In this document: piece after piece, positions 1-9,362 of the stretch
How the letters are laid out: every line of letters starts with the position of its first letter
Numbering within the stretch: the stretch's first letter is position 1
Assembly: GCF_902500225.1 (NCBI RefSeq)
Contig: NZ_LR722650.1
Span: forward strand, 248,001 to 312,000
Direction: 5' to 3'
DNA from: Buttiauxella massiliensis
GTDB lineage: Bacteria > Pseudomonadota > Gammaproteobacteria > Enterobacterales > Enterobacteriaceae
Length of the DNA: 64,000 nt
Translations under genes and position numbers: made by a program
The notes under the pieces: model-generated
Database searches by the model: none
What the model saw: only the letters and a program-made list of their open reading frames with translations
What the model was told of the DNA's origin: nothing

Positions 1-1
1 G

Positions 2-3000
2 GTGATGCTGAAAACCACCGCAGGTGGCGGGGGAATTGGTCTTACACGCTGCGAGGATGAAGCGAGCCTGATTGATGCCTGGTCGAGCGTAAAACGTATG
101 GGCCAGCAGTTTTTCAGCGATGATGGCGTATTTATCGAGCGTTTTGTTGACCGCGCCCGTCACCTGGAAGTACAGATTTTTGGCGATGGAAAAGGCAAAG
201 TCGTAGCGCTGGGTGAGCGTGATTGCTCATTGCAACGCCGTAACCAGAAAGTGGTGGAAGAAACCCCAGCACCCAATTTGCCGCAAGCCACGCGTGAAGC
301 GATTCATGCCGCCGCCGTGGCACTCGGTGAATCCGTCAATTACCGCAGTGCAGGCACCGTGGAGTTTATCTACGACGCCGCCCGCGATGCGTTCTATTTC
401 CTTGAAGTGAACACCCGTTTGCAGGTCGAGCATCCGGTCACCGAAATGGTCACCGGGCTGGATCTTATCGAATGCATGATTAACGTCGCCGCAGGCGTCA
501 CGCTTGACTGGCAGCGTTTAGCGCAGCCGCCAAAAGGGGCCGCCATCGAAGTGCGTATTTACGCCGAAGATGCGCTGAAAAACTTCCAGCCAAGTCCGGG
601 CGTGCTGACCGACGTATTCTTCCCGCAGGATGTGCGGGTTGATGGTTGGGTCAGTACCGGCAGTGAAGTCAGTGCGTTTTACGATCCGATGATCGCTAAA
701 GTGATCGTTTATGGTGACGATCGTCAGCAGGCGTTAAGTAAACTGAACACGGCGCTGGCGGCCACGCGTTTGCACGGTATTGCGACCAATCTCGATTACC
801 TGCGTCAAATTGTGCAACTGGCGGAGTTTAAAGCCGGGGTGATGTGGACGCGTCTGCTGGATGATGTGGTTTATCAGGCTCATGCCATTGAAGTGCTTGA
901 ACCCGGCACCTGGAGCAGCGTGCAGGACAGCCCAGGCCGTCTTGGTTATTGGGATATTGGCGTGCCGCCTTCCGGGCCAATGGATGATTTTGCTTTTCGT
1001 CTTGCCAACCGCATTGTCGGCAACCATCCGTCTGCCGCAGGTCTTGAATTTACCCTGCAGGGGCCGACGCTCCGCTTTCATAGCGCTGCCACCATCGCGT
1101 TAACGGGCGCCGATTGCCCGGCAACACTGGATGATGAAGCGATCCCATACTGGCAGCCGGTGATCGTCAAAGCCGGGCAGACCCTAAAACTGGGCCGCGC
1201 CACTTCCGGGTGCCGTACTTATCTGGCGGTACGCAATGGTTTCGACGTGCCGGTCTATCTCGGTAGCCGTTCGACCTTTGCCCTTGGGCAGTTCGGCGGC
1301 CATGCCGGGCGCACTTTACGTGTGGCGGATGTACTGGCGATCTCCCAACCGTGTTTACCAGCGTGCACTACGCCCGCACCAATTTCATTACCACAAACCC
1401 CGGAACCGGCAGTTATCCCGCAATACAGCGATGTGTGGGAAATTGGCGTGTTGTATGGGCCGCATGGCGCGCCTGATTTCTTCACATCTGAATCCATGCA
1501 GACGTTCTTTGAAGCCGAGTGGCAGGTTCACTACAACTCGAACCGCCTCGGCGTGCGTTTGGTCGGCCCGAAACCTGAATGGACGCGGGCTGACGGCGGC
1601 GAAGCGGGGCTACATCCTTCCAACGTTCATGATTGTGAATACGCGATTGGCGCGGTGAATTTTACCGGCGACTTCCCGGTGATCCTGACGCGTGACGGCC
1701 CAAGCCTCGGCGGGTTTGTCTGCCCGGTCACCATTGCGAAAGCCGAACTGTGGAAAGTCGGGCAGGTGAAACCAGGTGACCGCATTCGCTTCCACGCGAT
1801 CACCTTTGAACACGCGCAGTCGTTGGAAATAGCCCAGGACGTGGCGGTCACTAATTTGCTGCATGTGTTAAATCTGCCGGATTTGCACCCGTCGATAACA
1901 CCGACCACCACCTCAAGTGCGGCAATTCTCGCAGAACTGGAAGCGCAAAGTGATTTACCGGCGGTGGTTTACCGCCAGGCAGGCGACAACTATGTGCTTA
2001 TCGAATATGGCGACAACGTGCTGGATCTGGCGCTGCGCCTGCGTATTTATCTGCTGATGAAAGCCATCAAGCAGGCCGGAGTTACCGGTATTGAAGAGCT
2101 TTCGCCGGGTGTGCGTTCGCTGCAAGTGCGTTACGACAGCCAGCATATTTCCCAATCGCAATTATTGACGCTGTTATTAAGCCTGGAAAAACAGCTGGGC
2201 GATGTCACGAAACTCAAAATTCCGTCACGCATCGTGCATCTGCCGATGGCCTTTGAAGACAGCGCCACGCTTGCGGCGGTTGAACGTTACAAAGAAACCG
2301 TGCGCGCCGATGCACCGTGGCTGCCCAATAACGTCGATTTCATTCAGCGCACCAATGGGCTGGCGCACCGTGATGAAGTGCGGGACATCATCTTTAACGC
2401 CAGTTATTTGATTCTGGGATTGGGGGATGTGTATCTCGGCGCCCCTTGCGCGGTGCCACTCGACCCGCGCCATCGCCTGCTTAGCTCGAAATATAACCCG
2501 GCCCGCACCTGGACTGCTGAAGGCACCGTCGGTATTGGCGGTATGTATATGTGCATCTACGGTATGGATTCGCCGGGTGGCTACCAGTTGGTGGGGCGTA
2601 CGTTGCCTATCTGGAACAAATTCCTTAAGAACGAACAGTTTGGTGATGAGCCATGGTTGCTGAAGTTCTTCGACCAGGTGCGTTTCTATCCGGTCAGCGA
2701 AGACGAACTGACTGAATTCCGTAGCGCATTCCGTGAAGGACGTGCCGAGGTGCGTGTTGAACAGGTCGAGTTCGATTTTGCCGCTTATACCACCTTTCTT
2801 GCCGACAATGCCGACGACATTGCTGATTTCCGCTCGCGCCAACAGCGTGCGTTTGTCAGTGAAGTGGCGCACTGGAAGGAGCAGGAAAATGCTGCTGTCG
2901 AGAGCGCGATGTCAGCGGCACAAGAGGTGGTTGAAGACCAGCCAGGCCAGCTGGTGAGCGCGGATCTCAACGGCAATATCTGGAAGATCCTTGTGGAGCC

Positions 3001-3163
3001 AGGACAGGCTGTGAAGCAGGGCGAGCCGCTGATCGTGGTGGAAGCCATGAAAATGGAGCTGATGGTGAGCGCACCATGCGATGGCACCGTTATTCGTATC
3101 AGTTGCCAGCAGGGTCGCCAGGTAGGGCCGGGTGATGCATTGCTGTGGCTGGATGCGGTGTGA
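2..3163 (+). CDS. uca: Urea carboxylase, 5' end cut by window edge
   Basis: Biotin-dependent urea carboxylase: ATP and bicarbonate plus urea give allophanate, which allophanate hydrolase then splits. The 1053 visible residues begin in the ATP-grasp glycine loop (AGGGGIG), so about 150 N-terminal residues lie outside the window. Order: rest of the biotin carboxylase (to about 290, with EVNTRLQVEHPVTE), the AHS2/KipA-like half (about 295-610), the AHS1/KipI-like half (about 640-850) and a C-terminal biotinyl domain with EAMKME, biotinylated Lys near visible residue 1017. KipA/KipI-like halves inside a biotin carboxylase are specific to urea carboxylase. The stop overlaps the GntR gene, and the urea importer follows. 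No allophanate hydrolase is seen; it may lie upstream. Confidence 0.94.
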   Translation: MMLKTTAGGGGIGLTRCEDEASLIDAWSSVKRMGQQFFSDDGVFIERFVDRARHLEVQIFGDGKGKVVALGERDCSLQRRNQKVVEETPAPNLPQATREAIHAAAVALGESVNYRSAGTVEFIYDAARDAFYFLEVNTRLQVEHPVTEMVTGLDLIECMINVAAGVTLDWQRLAQPPKGAAIEVRIYAEDALKNFQPSPGVLTDVFFPQDVRVDGWVSTGSEVSAFYDPMIAKVIVYGDDRQQALSKLNTALAATRLHGIATNLDYLRQIVQLAEFKAGVMWTRLLDDVVYQAHAIEVLEPGTWSSVQDSPGRLGYWDIGVPPSGPMDDFAFRLANRIVGNHPSAAGLEFTLQGPTLRFHSAATIALTGADCPATLDDEAIPYWQPVIVKAGQTLKLGRATSGCRTYLAVRNGFDVPVYLGSRSTFALGQFGGHAGRTLRVADVLAISQPCLPACTTPAPISLPQTPEPAVIPQYSDVWEIGVLYGPHGAPDFFTSESMQTFFEAEWQVHYNSNRLGVRLVGPKPEWTRADGGEAGLHPSNVHDCEYAIGAVNFTGDFPVILTRDGPSLGGFVCPVTIAKAELWKVGQVKPGDRIRFHAITFEHAQSLEIAQDVAVTNLLHVLNLPDLHPSITPTTTSSAAILAELEAQSDLPAVVYRQAGDNYVLIEYGDNVLDLALRLRIYLLMKAIKQAGVTGIEELSPGVRSLQVRYDSQHISQSQLLTLLLSLEKQLGDVTKLKIPSRIVHLPMAFEDSATLAAVERYKETVRADAPWLPNNVDFIQRTNGLAHRDEVRDIIFNASYLILGLGDVYLGAPCAVPLDPRHRLLSSKYNPARTWTAEGTVGIGGMYMCIYGMDSPGGYQLVGRTLPIWNKFLKNEQFGDEPWLLKFFDQVRFYPVSEDELTEFRSAFREGRAEVRVEQVEFDFAAYTTFLADNADDIADFRSRQQRAFVSEVAHWKEQENAAVESAMSAAQEVVEDQPGQLVSADLNGNIWKILVEPGQAVKQGEPLIVVEAMKMELMVSAPCDGTVIRISCQQGRQVGPGDALLWLDAV

Positions 3164-3840
3164 ATAAGAACCCCGAAGGCATCGCCGAGCGTATCTACCG
3201 CTTGTTGAAGCAGGAAATTTTTGATTTCCAGTTGCTGCCCGGCGACAGGTTCAGTGAGAACGACATCGCGGTACGTATGGCCGCGAGCCGTACGCCGGTG
3301 CGCCAGGCGTTGTATGCACTGGAGCAAGAAGGATATGTCGAAGTGCAGCCGCGTAGTGGTTGGCAAATTAAAGCGGTGGATTTCGACCATCTGGAGTCGC
3401 TCTACGATCTGCGCATTGTGCTGGAGCTCGAAGCCATAAAACGGCTGTGTATATTGCCCACAGAGGTGCGTCCGCTGCCGCTTCAGGCGCTGAAACAGTT
3501 TTGGATTGATGCGCCACAACTGGCCGATGGCGCTGAAGTTGCAAGCCACGACGAGGTGTTCCATATGACGCTGGTTGAGGCCACAGGAAACCCGGAAATG
3601 GCGCGGGTCCATCGCGAAATCACCGAAAAAATTCGTATTGTGCGGCGGCTGGATTTCACCAAACGTCCGCGCGTAAGTGCCACATATCTCGAGCATGGAC
3701 AGATTTTGCTCGCCATTTTGAACCGTCAACTTCAGGAGGCGCAGACCCGCTTACACGACCATATCGCCGCAAGTCAGAAAGAGGTCCGTCAAATTACTCT
3801 CCATATGCTTCATCAGGCGAAGCATGGGGTTATTCGCTAA
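3160..3840 (+). CDS. GntR-family (FadR/FCD type) regulator of urea use
   Basis: Transcription factor with an N-terminal winged helix (about residues 5-75, with SRTPVRQALYALEQEGYV) and an all-helical FCD ligand domain after it. GTG at 3160 is preferred because it gives a 4-bp GTGA overlap with the urea carboxylase stop; an in-frame GTG at 3145 would add five residues. The length (about 226 aa) is normal for FCD-type GntR proteins. It sits between the carboxylase and urtA, so a local regulator sensing urea or a product such as allophanate is the natural inference; the ligand cannot be read from sequence. Confidence 0.86.
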   Translation: MNKNPEGIAERIYRLLKQEIFDFQLLPGDRFSENDIAVRMAASRTPVRQALYALEQEGYVEVQPRSGWQIKAVDFDHLESLYDLRIVLELEAIKRLCILPTEVRPLPLQALKQFWIDAPQLADGAEVASHDEVFHMTLVEATGNPEMARVHREITEKIRIVRRLDFTKRPRVSATYLEHGQILLAILNRQLQEAQTRLHDHIAASQKEVRQITLHMLHQAKHGVIR

Positions 3841-3868
3841 TTCGGGTTAAATCTGGGGTATACACACT

Positions 3869-5140
3869 ATGCAACGTCGCACCTTCATTAAAGCTTTCGC
3901 GCTCTCCGCTTCGGTAGTCAGCATGGGGCTGGCCTTCAGCGCACAAGCTGCCGACACCATCAAAGTGGGCATCATGCACTCGCTGTCCGGCACTATGGCT
4001 ATCTCTGAAACGCCGCTCAAAGATGTGGCGCTGATGACCATCGCTGACATTAACGCCAAAGGCGGCGTACTGGGGAAACAGCTTGAACCGGTGGTGGTTG
4101 ATCCGGCGTCAAACTGGCCGCTGTTCGCTGAAAAAGCGCGCCAACTGTTAAGCCAGGATAAAGCGGCGGTGGTGTTTGGTTGTTGGACATCGGTATCGCG
4201 TAAATCTGTGTTGCCGGTATTTGAAGAGCTGAACGGGCTGCTGTTCTACCCGGTGCAGTATGAAGGTGAAGAGATGTCGCCAAACGTGTTCTACACGGGG
4301 GCTGCACCTAATCAGCAGGCAATTCCGGCAGTGGAATACCTGATGAGTGAAGACGGCGGAGCGGCGAAACGCTACTTCCTGCTGGGCACGGATTACGTTT
4401 ATCCGCGCACCACCAACAAGATTCTGCGCGCTTTCCTGCATTCCAAAGGCGTGCAGGATAAAGACATTGAAGAAGTTTATACCCCGTTTGGTTACAGCGA
4501 TTACCAGACCATTGTTTCCAACATCAAGAAATTCTCCGCAGGCGGCAAAACCGCGGTTATCTCCACCATTAATGGTGACTCCAACGTACCGTTCTACAAA
4601 GAACTCGCCAACCAGGGTCTGAAAGCAACCGATGTGCCGGTAGTGGCGTTCTCGGTCGGTGAAGAAGAGTTGCGAGGGATCGACACTAAACCACTGGTCG
4701 GCAACCTGGCGGCGTGGAACTACTTTGAATCGGTTGATAACCCAACCAACAAAGCGTTTGTCGCCGAATGGAAAGCGTACGCCAAAGCTCACAAGCTGCC
4801 GAATGCTGACACCGTTGTCACCAACGACCCGATGGAAGCAACCTACGTTGGCATCCATATGTGGGCACAGGCGGTGGAAAAAGCCGGAACTACGGATGTC
4901 GACAAAGTACGCGTGGCGATGGCGGGGCAAACCTACAAAGCGCCATCTGGTTTTACGCTCACCATGGACGCCACCAACCACCATCTGCATAAGCCAGTGA
5001 TGATTGGCGAAATTGAAGGCAACGGCCAGTTCAACGTGGTGTGGCAGACCGATGCACCGGTACGCGCACAGCCGTGGAGCCCGTTCATTGCAGGCAACGA
5101 CAAGAAGTCTGAAGAGCCTGTGAAAATGGCGAGCAACTAG
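3869..5140 (+). CDS. urtA: Urea ABC transporter, periplasmic binding protein
   Basis: Substrate-binding subunit of the UrtABCDE importer, 423 residues. The N-terminus QRRTFIK followed by a hydrophobic stretch ending in SAQA-A looks like a twin-arginine signal peptide, cleaved near residue 27. The mature part starts IKVGIMHSLSGTMAISE and contains GCWTSVSRKSVLP and LFYPVQYEGEE, typical of UrtA rather than of amino-acid LivJ proteins. It lies 28 bp after the GntR gene and before a small hairpin and urtB, the usual order. Such clusters are typically nitrogen-controlled; I did not identify an NtrC site. Confidence 0.95.
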   Translation: MQRRTFIKAFALSASVVSMGLAFSAQAADTIKVGIMHSLSGTMAISETPLKDVALMTIADINAKGGVLGKQLEPVVVDPASNWPLFAEKARQLLSQDKAAVVFGCWTSVSRKSVLPVFEELNGLLFYPVQYEGEEMSPNVFYTGAAPNQQAIPAVEYLMSEDGGAAKRYFLLGTDYVYPRTTNKILRAFLHSKGVQDKDIEEVYTPFGYSDYQTIVSNIKKFSAGGKTAVISTINGDSNVPFYKELANQGLKATDVPVVAFSVGEEELRGIDTKPLVGNLAAWNYFESVDNPTNKAFVAEWKAYAKAHKLPNADTVVTNDPMEATYVGIHMWAQAVEKAGTTDVDKVRVAMAGQTYKAPSGFTLTMDATNHHLHKPVMIGEIEGNGQFNVVWQTDAPVRAQPWSPFIAGNDKKSEEPVKMASN

Positions 5141-5150
5141 CTAGTTCTCT

Positions 5151-5172
5151 CCCTCTCCCTTCAAGGAGAGGG
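5151..5172 (+). terminator. Intercistronic hairpin between urtA and urtB
   Basis: CCCTCTCC, a 6-nt loop, then GGAGAGGG: a perfect 8-bp stem with no T-run. Such hairpins after a binding-protein gene usually protect the upstream mRNA from 3' decay and so raise urtA over urtB-E; full termination is less likely. Confidence 0.6.
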
Positions 5173-5198
5173 AACCGATCGAGTTCAAGGAGACGCCC

Positions 5199-6689
5199 AT
5201 GAAATATGTACGCTGGCTGTTAATCATGGCCTGGCTGCTGCCGTGCTTCGCCCGCGCCGGAGATGCCGAAGATTTTGCCGCAGCGAACCGCACGCAACAG
5301 GCGAAACTGCTGCAAACCTGGGCGGCGGCACCGGATGCAAAACGTTTACCGTTACTCAACGCTCTGGCGCAAGAAAATCTGGTGATTAATGATAAAAAAG
5401 TGCGCCTGACTAATCGGTTACGCGTTCTGGTCGGCAGCGCACTTGCCAGTCATCAATTGGTGAGTGACAACGTCACGCTACGTTTGCAGGCGGCTAAAAC
5501 GTTGCAGCGCGAGGCGCAGCCAGACCAGCTTCCATTGCTGGAACAAAGACTTAAAGTCGAGACTGACGAAGAAGTTCGCACCGCTCTTGAAGGCGCGATT
5601 GCTCAACTTCAGCTGGCCAGCACTGATGCCACAGTGCGCTTAAATGCGGTCGAACTACTGAGCCATTCTGCTGACCCCGATACGCAAGCATTGCTCAAAC
5701 CGCTGAGTGATGCGCAGACCGAACCCGATGCACAGGTGCGCAAAGCCGCCAGCGAAGGGCTGCAAAAAATTCAGCACCGTTTAATGCTGGGCGACATTCT
5801 CGGCCAGGCTTTTATGGGGATTTCGTTAGGTTCTATTTTGCTGTTAGCCGCACTGGGGCTTGCGATCACCTACGGTTTGCTGGGCGTGATTAATATGGCG
5901 CACGGCGAAATGCTGATGCTCGGTGCGTATTCCGCATGGCTGGTGCAAAGCTTATTTCAGCACTACGCGCCATCATGGCTGACGTTTTACCCGATTGTCG
6001 CCTTGCCCGTCGCCTTTGCTATCACCGCTGGAATCGGTATGGCGCTGGAGCGCACGGTGATTCGCCATTTGTACGGTCGCCCACTGGAAACACTTTTGGC
6101 AACATGGGGCATCAGCCTGATGCTTATTCAGATTGTGCGCATGGTATTTGGTGCACAGAACATGGAAGTCGCCAACCCGGCTTGGCTGTCTGGTGGCGTA
6201 CAAGTGCTGCCGAACCTGATTTTGCCGTGGAACCGTCTCGTTGTGATTGGCTTTGTGATGCTGGTATTGCTGTTTACCTGGCTGCTGCTGAACAAAACCC
6301 GTCTTGGCATGAATGTGCGAGCTGTGACGCAGAACCGTGCCATGGCTGCCTGCTGCGGCGTGCCAACCGGACGTGTGGATATGCTGGCGTTTGGGCTGGG
6401 TTCAGGCATTGCAGGTCTTGGCGGCGTAGCGCTCTCGCAGCTTGGCAATGTCGGCCCCGAGCTGGGACAAGGCTACATCATCGACTCCTTCCTTGTGGTG
6501 GTGCTCGGCGGTGTGGGCCAGTTGGCGGGAACCGTGGCTGCGGCATTCGGTCTGGGTATCTTCAATAAAATCCTCGAACCGCAAATTGGCGCGGTGCTAG
6601 GTAAAATCCTCATCCTGATGCTGATTATTCTGTTTATCCAAAAACGCCCGCAAGGTCTGTTCGCCCTGAAAGGGAGGGTTATTGACTGA
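5199..6689 (+). CDS. urtB: Urea ABC transporter permease UrtB
   Basis: Inner-membrane permease of the LivH family, 496 residues. It has a signal-like N-terminus (MKYVRWLLIMAWLLPCFARA), a soluble helical periplasmic-type region (about 25-195), then the permease proper with about eight membrane segments beginning near ILGQAFMGISLGSILLLAA. The long N-terminal soluble region is the known UrtB hallmark that separates it from LivH. RBS AAGGAG precedes the ATG. Its stop shares bases with the urtC start. Confidence 0.94.
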   Translation: MKYVRWLLIMAWLLPCFARAGDAEDFAAANRTQQAKLLQTWAAAPDAKRLPLLNALAQENLVINDKKVRLTNRLRVLVGSALASHQLVSDNVTLRLQAAKTLQREAQPDQLPLLEQRLKVETDEEVRTALEGAIAQLQLASTDATVRLNAVELLSHSADPDTQALLKPLSDAQTEPDAQVRKAASEGLQKIQHRLMLGDILGQAFMGISLGSILLLAALGLAITYGLLGVINMAHGEMLMLGAYSAWLVQSLFQHYAPSWLTFYPIVALPVAFAITAGIGMALERTVIRHLYGRPLETLLATWGISLMLIQIVRMVFGAQNMEVANPAWLSGGVQVLPNLILPWNRLVVIGFVMLVLLFTWLLLNKTRLGMNVRAVTQNRAMAACCGVPTGRVDMLAFGLGSGIAGLGGVALSQLGNVGPELGQGYIIDSFLVVVLGGVGQLAGTVAAAFGLGIFNKILEPQIGAVLGKILILMLIILFIQKRPQGLFALKGRVID

Positions 6690-7762
6690 TGAGCCAGCCG
6701 CTAACGTTAACACTCACCCGCAAAGCGCCGCGCATCTCAATGGTGCTGGGGTCGCTGATTGTGGTGCTGATGCTGACATTGCCGTTTCTGACGCTGTTGC
6801 CAGCCAGCCATCCACTGAGTCTTTCGACTTACACGCTGACGCTGGTCGGCAAAATCCTCTGTTATGCCACGGTAGCCGTTGCGCTGGATTTGGTGTGGGG
6901 CTACGCCGGACTGTTGTCTCTTGGGCACGGCATTTTCTTTGCCCTCGGCGGCTACGCGATGGGGATGTACCTGATGCGCCAGGCCGCAGGCGACGGGCTG
7001 CCCGCGTTTATGTCGTTCCTTTCCTGGGATCAACTGCCGTGGTTCTGGTGGGGCACCCAGCATTTTGCCTGGGCGCTGGCCCTGATTGTACTGGTGCCGG
7101 GGTTGCTCGCGCTGGTATTTGGCTTTTTTGCCTTCCGCTCAAAAATCAAAGGCGTCTATTTCTCGATAATGACCCAGGCGCTGACCTACGCCGGAATGCT
7201 GCTGTTCTTTCGTAATGAAACTGGTTTTGGCGGTAATAACGGTTTCACCGGTTTCACCACTATTTTAGGCATGCAGATTACCGCCACGAGCACGCGCATC
7301 GGGTTGTTTATCGCCACGGTGTTGTTGCTGCTGGCAAGCCTAGGGATAGGTTTTGCACTCGCGCGCAGCAAGTTTGGCCGTGTGCTGACAGCGGTACGCG
7401 ACGCAGAAAACCGCCTGGTGTTCTGCGGTTACGACCCAAAAGGTTTCAAGCTGCTGGTATGGACCTTATCTGCGGTACTTTGCGGGTTGGCAGGGGCGTT
7501 GTATGTGCCACAGGTTGGCATCATCAACCCTGGCGAAATGTCGCCAACCAACTCTATAGAAGCGGCTATCTGGGTGGCGTTGGGTGGACGCGGCACCTTG
7601 ATAGGCCCAATCCTTGGCGCAGGGCTGGTTAACGGGGCGAAAAGCTATTTCACCATGGCGGTACCGGAATACTGGCAGCTGTTCCTGGGGCTGATTTTTA
7701 TTGTCGTAACCCTGTTTTTACCGCGTGGCGTGATCGGCTTGCTGCGTAAGGGAGAAAAATAA
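6689..7762 (+). CDS. urtC: Urea ABC transporter permease UrtC
   Basis: Second inner-membrane permease (LivM family), 357 residues, with about eight to ten hydrophobic segments and the family stretch LVWGYAGLLSLGHGIFFALG. Its start overlaps the urtB stop (ATGA-type junction) and its own stop overlaps urtD, so the four downstream cistrons are translationally linked. Pairs with UrtB to form the channel for urea. Confidence 0.94.
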   Translation: MSQPLTLTLTRKAPRISMVLGSLIVVLMLTLPFLTLLPASHPLSLSTYTLTLVGKILCYATVAVALDLVWGYAGLLSLGHGIFFALGGYAMGMYLMRQAAGDGLPAFMSFLSWDQLPWFWWGTQHFAWALALIVLVPGLLALVFGFFAFRSKIKGVYFSIMTQALTYAGMLLFFRNETGFGGNNGFTGFTTILGMQITATSTRIGLFIATVLLLLASLGIGFALARSKFGRVLTAVRDAENRLVFCGYDPKGFKLLVWTLSAVLCGLAGALYVPQVGIINPGEMSPTNSIEAAIWVALGGRGTLIGPILGAGLVNGAKSYFTMAVPEYWQLFLGLIFIVVTLFLPRGVIGLLRKGEK

Positions 7763-8559
7763 TGCTACCAGGAGAACCGCTATTTACTCGGCAGTACGAG
7801 GCAGACCGATTCCGCGATCAAACCGATCCGGTGCTGATGCTGGAAAACATTAATGTCAGTTTTGACGGTTTTAAGGCACTGACCGATCTTTCACTCAATA
7901 TTGGCGTTGGCGAATTGCGCTGCGTGATTGGCCCGAATGGTGCCGGTAAAACGACATTGATGGATGTGATTACCGGGAAAACCAAACCGCAAAGTGGGCG
8001 AGCATTTTACGATCAATCGACCGATTTACTGCGTTTAGAGCCGGCGGATATCGCTCAACGTGGCATCGGACGTAAATTTCAGAAGCCGACGGTTTTCGAG
8101 GCCCTGACGGTGTTTGAAAACCTGGAGATTGCGCAGAAAACAGATAAATCGGTGTGGGCGAGCCTGCGGGCGAAACTCAACTCTGAACAACGGGATCGCA
8201 TTGACGAAATGCTGGTGACTTTGCGCCTTGGGGCGGAAAGAAATCGTAAAGCGGGATTGCTTTCCCACGGGCAAAAACAGTTTCTCGAAATCGGGATGCT
8301 ACTCGTGCAGGAGCCGCATTTGCTGCTGCTTGATGAACCCGCAGCAGGCATGACGGATGCCGAAACCGAGTATACCGCCGAGCTTTTTCGCAGGCTGGCG
8401 GGTAAGCATTCGTTGATGGTGGTGGAACATGACATGGGCTTTGTGGAAACCATCGCCGATCACGTTACGGTACTGCATCAGGGCCAGGTGCTGGCGGAAG
8501 GTTCGCTGCGTGAAGTGCAGGCCAACGAGCAGGTGATTGAAGTGTATTTGGGGAGATGA
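7762..8559 (+). CDS. urtD: Urea ABC transporter ATPase UrtD
   Basis: Cytoplasmic ATPase of the LivG class, 265 residues. Walker A GPNGAGKTT, signature LSHGQKQ (the His variant usual in UrtD), Walker B LLLLDEPAAGMTD, and the switch His in VVEHDM. The roughly 30-residue N-terminal leader before VLMLENINVSFDG is normal for UrtD. The start overlaps the end of urtC. Confidence 0.94.
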   Translation: MLPGEPLFTRQYEADRFRDQTDPVLMLENINVSFDGFKALTDLSLNIGVGELRCVIGPNGAGKTTLMDVITGKTKPQSGRAFYDQSTDLLRLEPADIAQRGIGRKFQKPTVFEALTVFENLEIAQKTDKSVWASLRAKLNSEQRDRIDEMLVTLRLGAERNRKAGLLSHGQKQFLEIGMLLVQEPHLLLLDEPAAGMTDAETEYTAELFRRLAGKHSLMVVEHDMGFVETIADHVTVLHQGQVLAEGSLREVQANEQVIEVYLGR

Positions 8560-8560
8560 A

Positions 8561-9259
8561 ATGCTACAGGTCAACGATCTAAACCAATACTACGGCGGCA
8601 GTCATATTCTGCGCGGCGTCTCGTTTGAAGCAAAAATTGGTGAAGTCACCTGCCTGCTGGGGCGCAATGGGGTGGGGAAAAGTACGCTATTGAAATGCCT
8701 GATGGGGCTGATCCCGGCAAAATCAGGCAGCGTAAATTGGCAGCAGAACAATATCACCAGCCGTAAACCACACCAGCGTGTGCAGGCGGGAATTGCCTAT
8801 GTGCCGCAAGGGCGCGAAATATTCCCGCGTCTGACGGTGGAGGAAAACTTGCTGATGGGGCTTTCGCGCTTTGCAGGGCGAGATGCAAAGCAGGTGCCGG
8901 AAGAAATTTACCAGCTTTTCCCTGTGCTTAAAGAGATGAAACAACGGCGCGGTGGCGATCTCTCTGGTGGCCAACAGCAGCAGCTGGCAATAGGTCGTGC
9001 GCTGGCATGTAAACCACAGTTATTGATTCTGGACGAACCAACAGAGGGGATTCAGCCATCGGTAATTAAGGAGATCGGTCAGGTTATTAGTAGCCTTGCC
9101 GCCAAAGGTGATATGGCTATTTTGCTGGTGGAACAGTTTTATGATTTTGCCGCACAGCTTGCCGATAACTATTTGGTGATGTCGCGTGGCTCGATTATCC
9201 AGCGTGGTAAGGGTACCGATATGGAAACCGATGGGGTCAGGGGGCTGGTGGCGATTTAG
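8561..9259 (+). CDS. urtE: Urea ABC transporter ATPase UrtE
   Basis: Second ATPase (LivF class), 232 residues from ATG 8561, chosen because MLQVNDLNQYYGGSHIL matches the family start and GGGGAG lies just upstream; an in-frame ATG at 8537 would sit inside urtD. Walker [10 protein letters not shown], signature LSGGQQQQ, Walker B LLILDEPTEGIQP. Last gene of the urt operon; a stem-loop follows at 9284-9315. Confidence 0.94.
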   Translation: MLQVNDLNQYYGGSHILRGVSFEAKIGEVTCLLGRNGVGKSTLLKCLMGLIPAKSGSVNWQQNNITSRKPHQRVQAGIAYVPQGREIFPRLTVEENLLMGLSRFAGRDAKQVPEEIYQLFPVLKEMKQRRGGDLSGGQQQQLAIGRALACKPQLLILDEPTEGIQPSVIKEIGQVISSLAAKGDMAILLVEQFYDFAAQLADNYLVMSRGSIIQRGKGTDMETDGVRGLVAI

Positions 9260-9283
9260 ACATTATGGTCTGGTTTATCATAA

Positions 9284-9315
9284 AAGTTATGGCTCTGTTT
9301 GTTATGCCATAACTT
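9284..9315 (+). terminator. Stem-loop after the urt operon
   Basis: AAGTTATGGC and GCCATAACTT form a perfect 10-bp stem around a 12-nt loop. Only a weak T-rich tail follows, so this may be a leaky terminator or a 3' stabiliser. Confidence 0.5.
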
Positions 9316-9362
9316 GTTTATATTCAGGTAACTTATCGTTATTGCGCCCGTGGAGGCCTGAA

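Noticed and set aside
2225..2872. Long minus-strand frames opposite urea carboxylase (also 2785-3729, 4148-4990, 55765-56523)
   Set aside because: Antisense shadows of strongly coding genes; no RBS or family pattern.
9186..9362. N-terminal extension of the double-GNAT frame into urtE
   Set aside because: The extension overlaps urtE, has no similarity to GNAT proteins and the TTG at 9363 has a strong SD.
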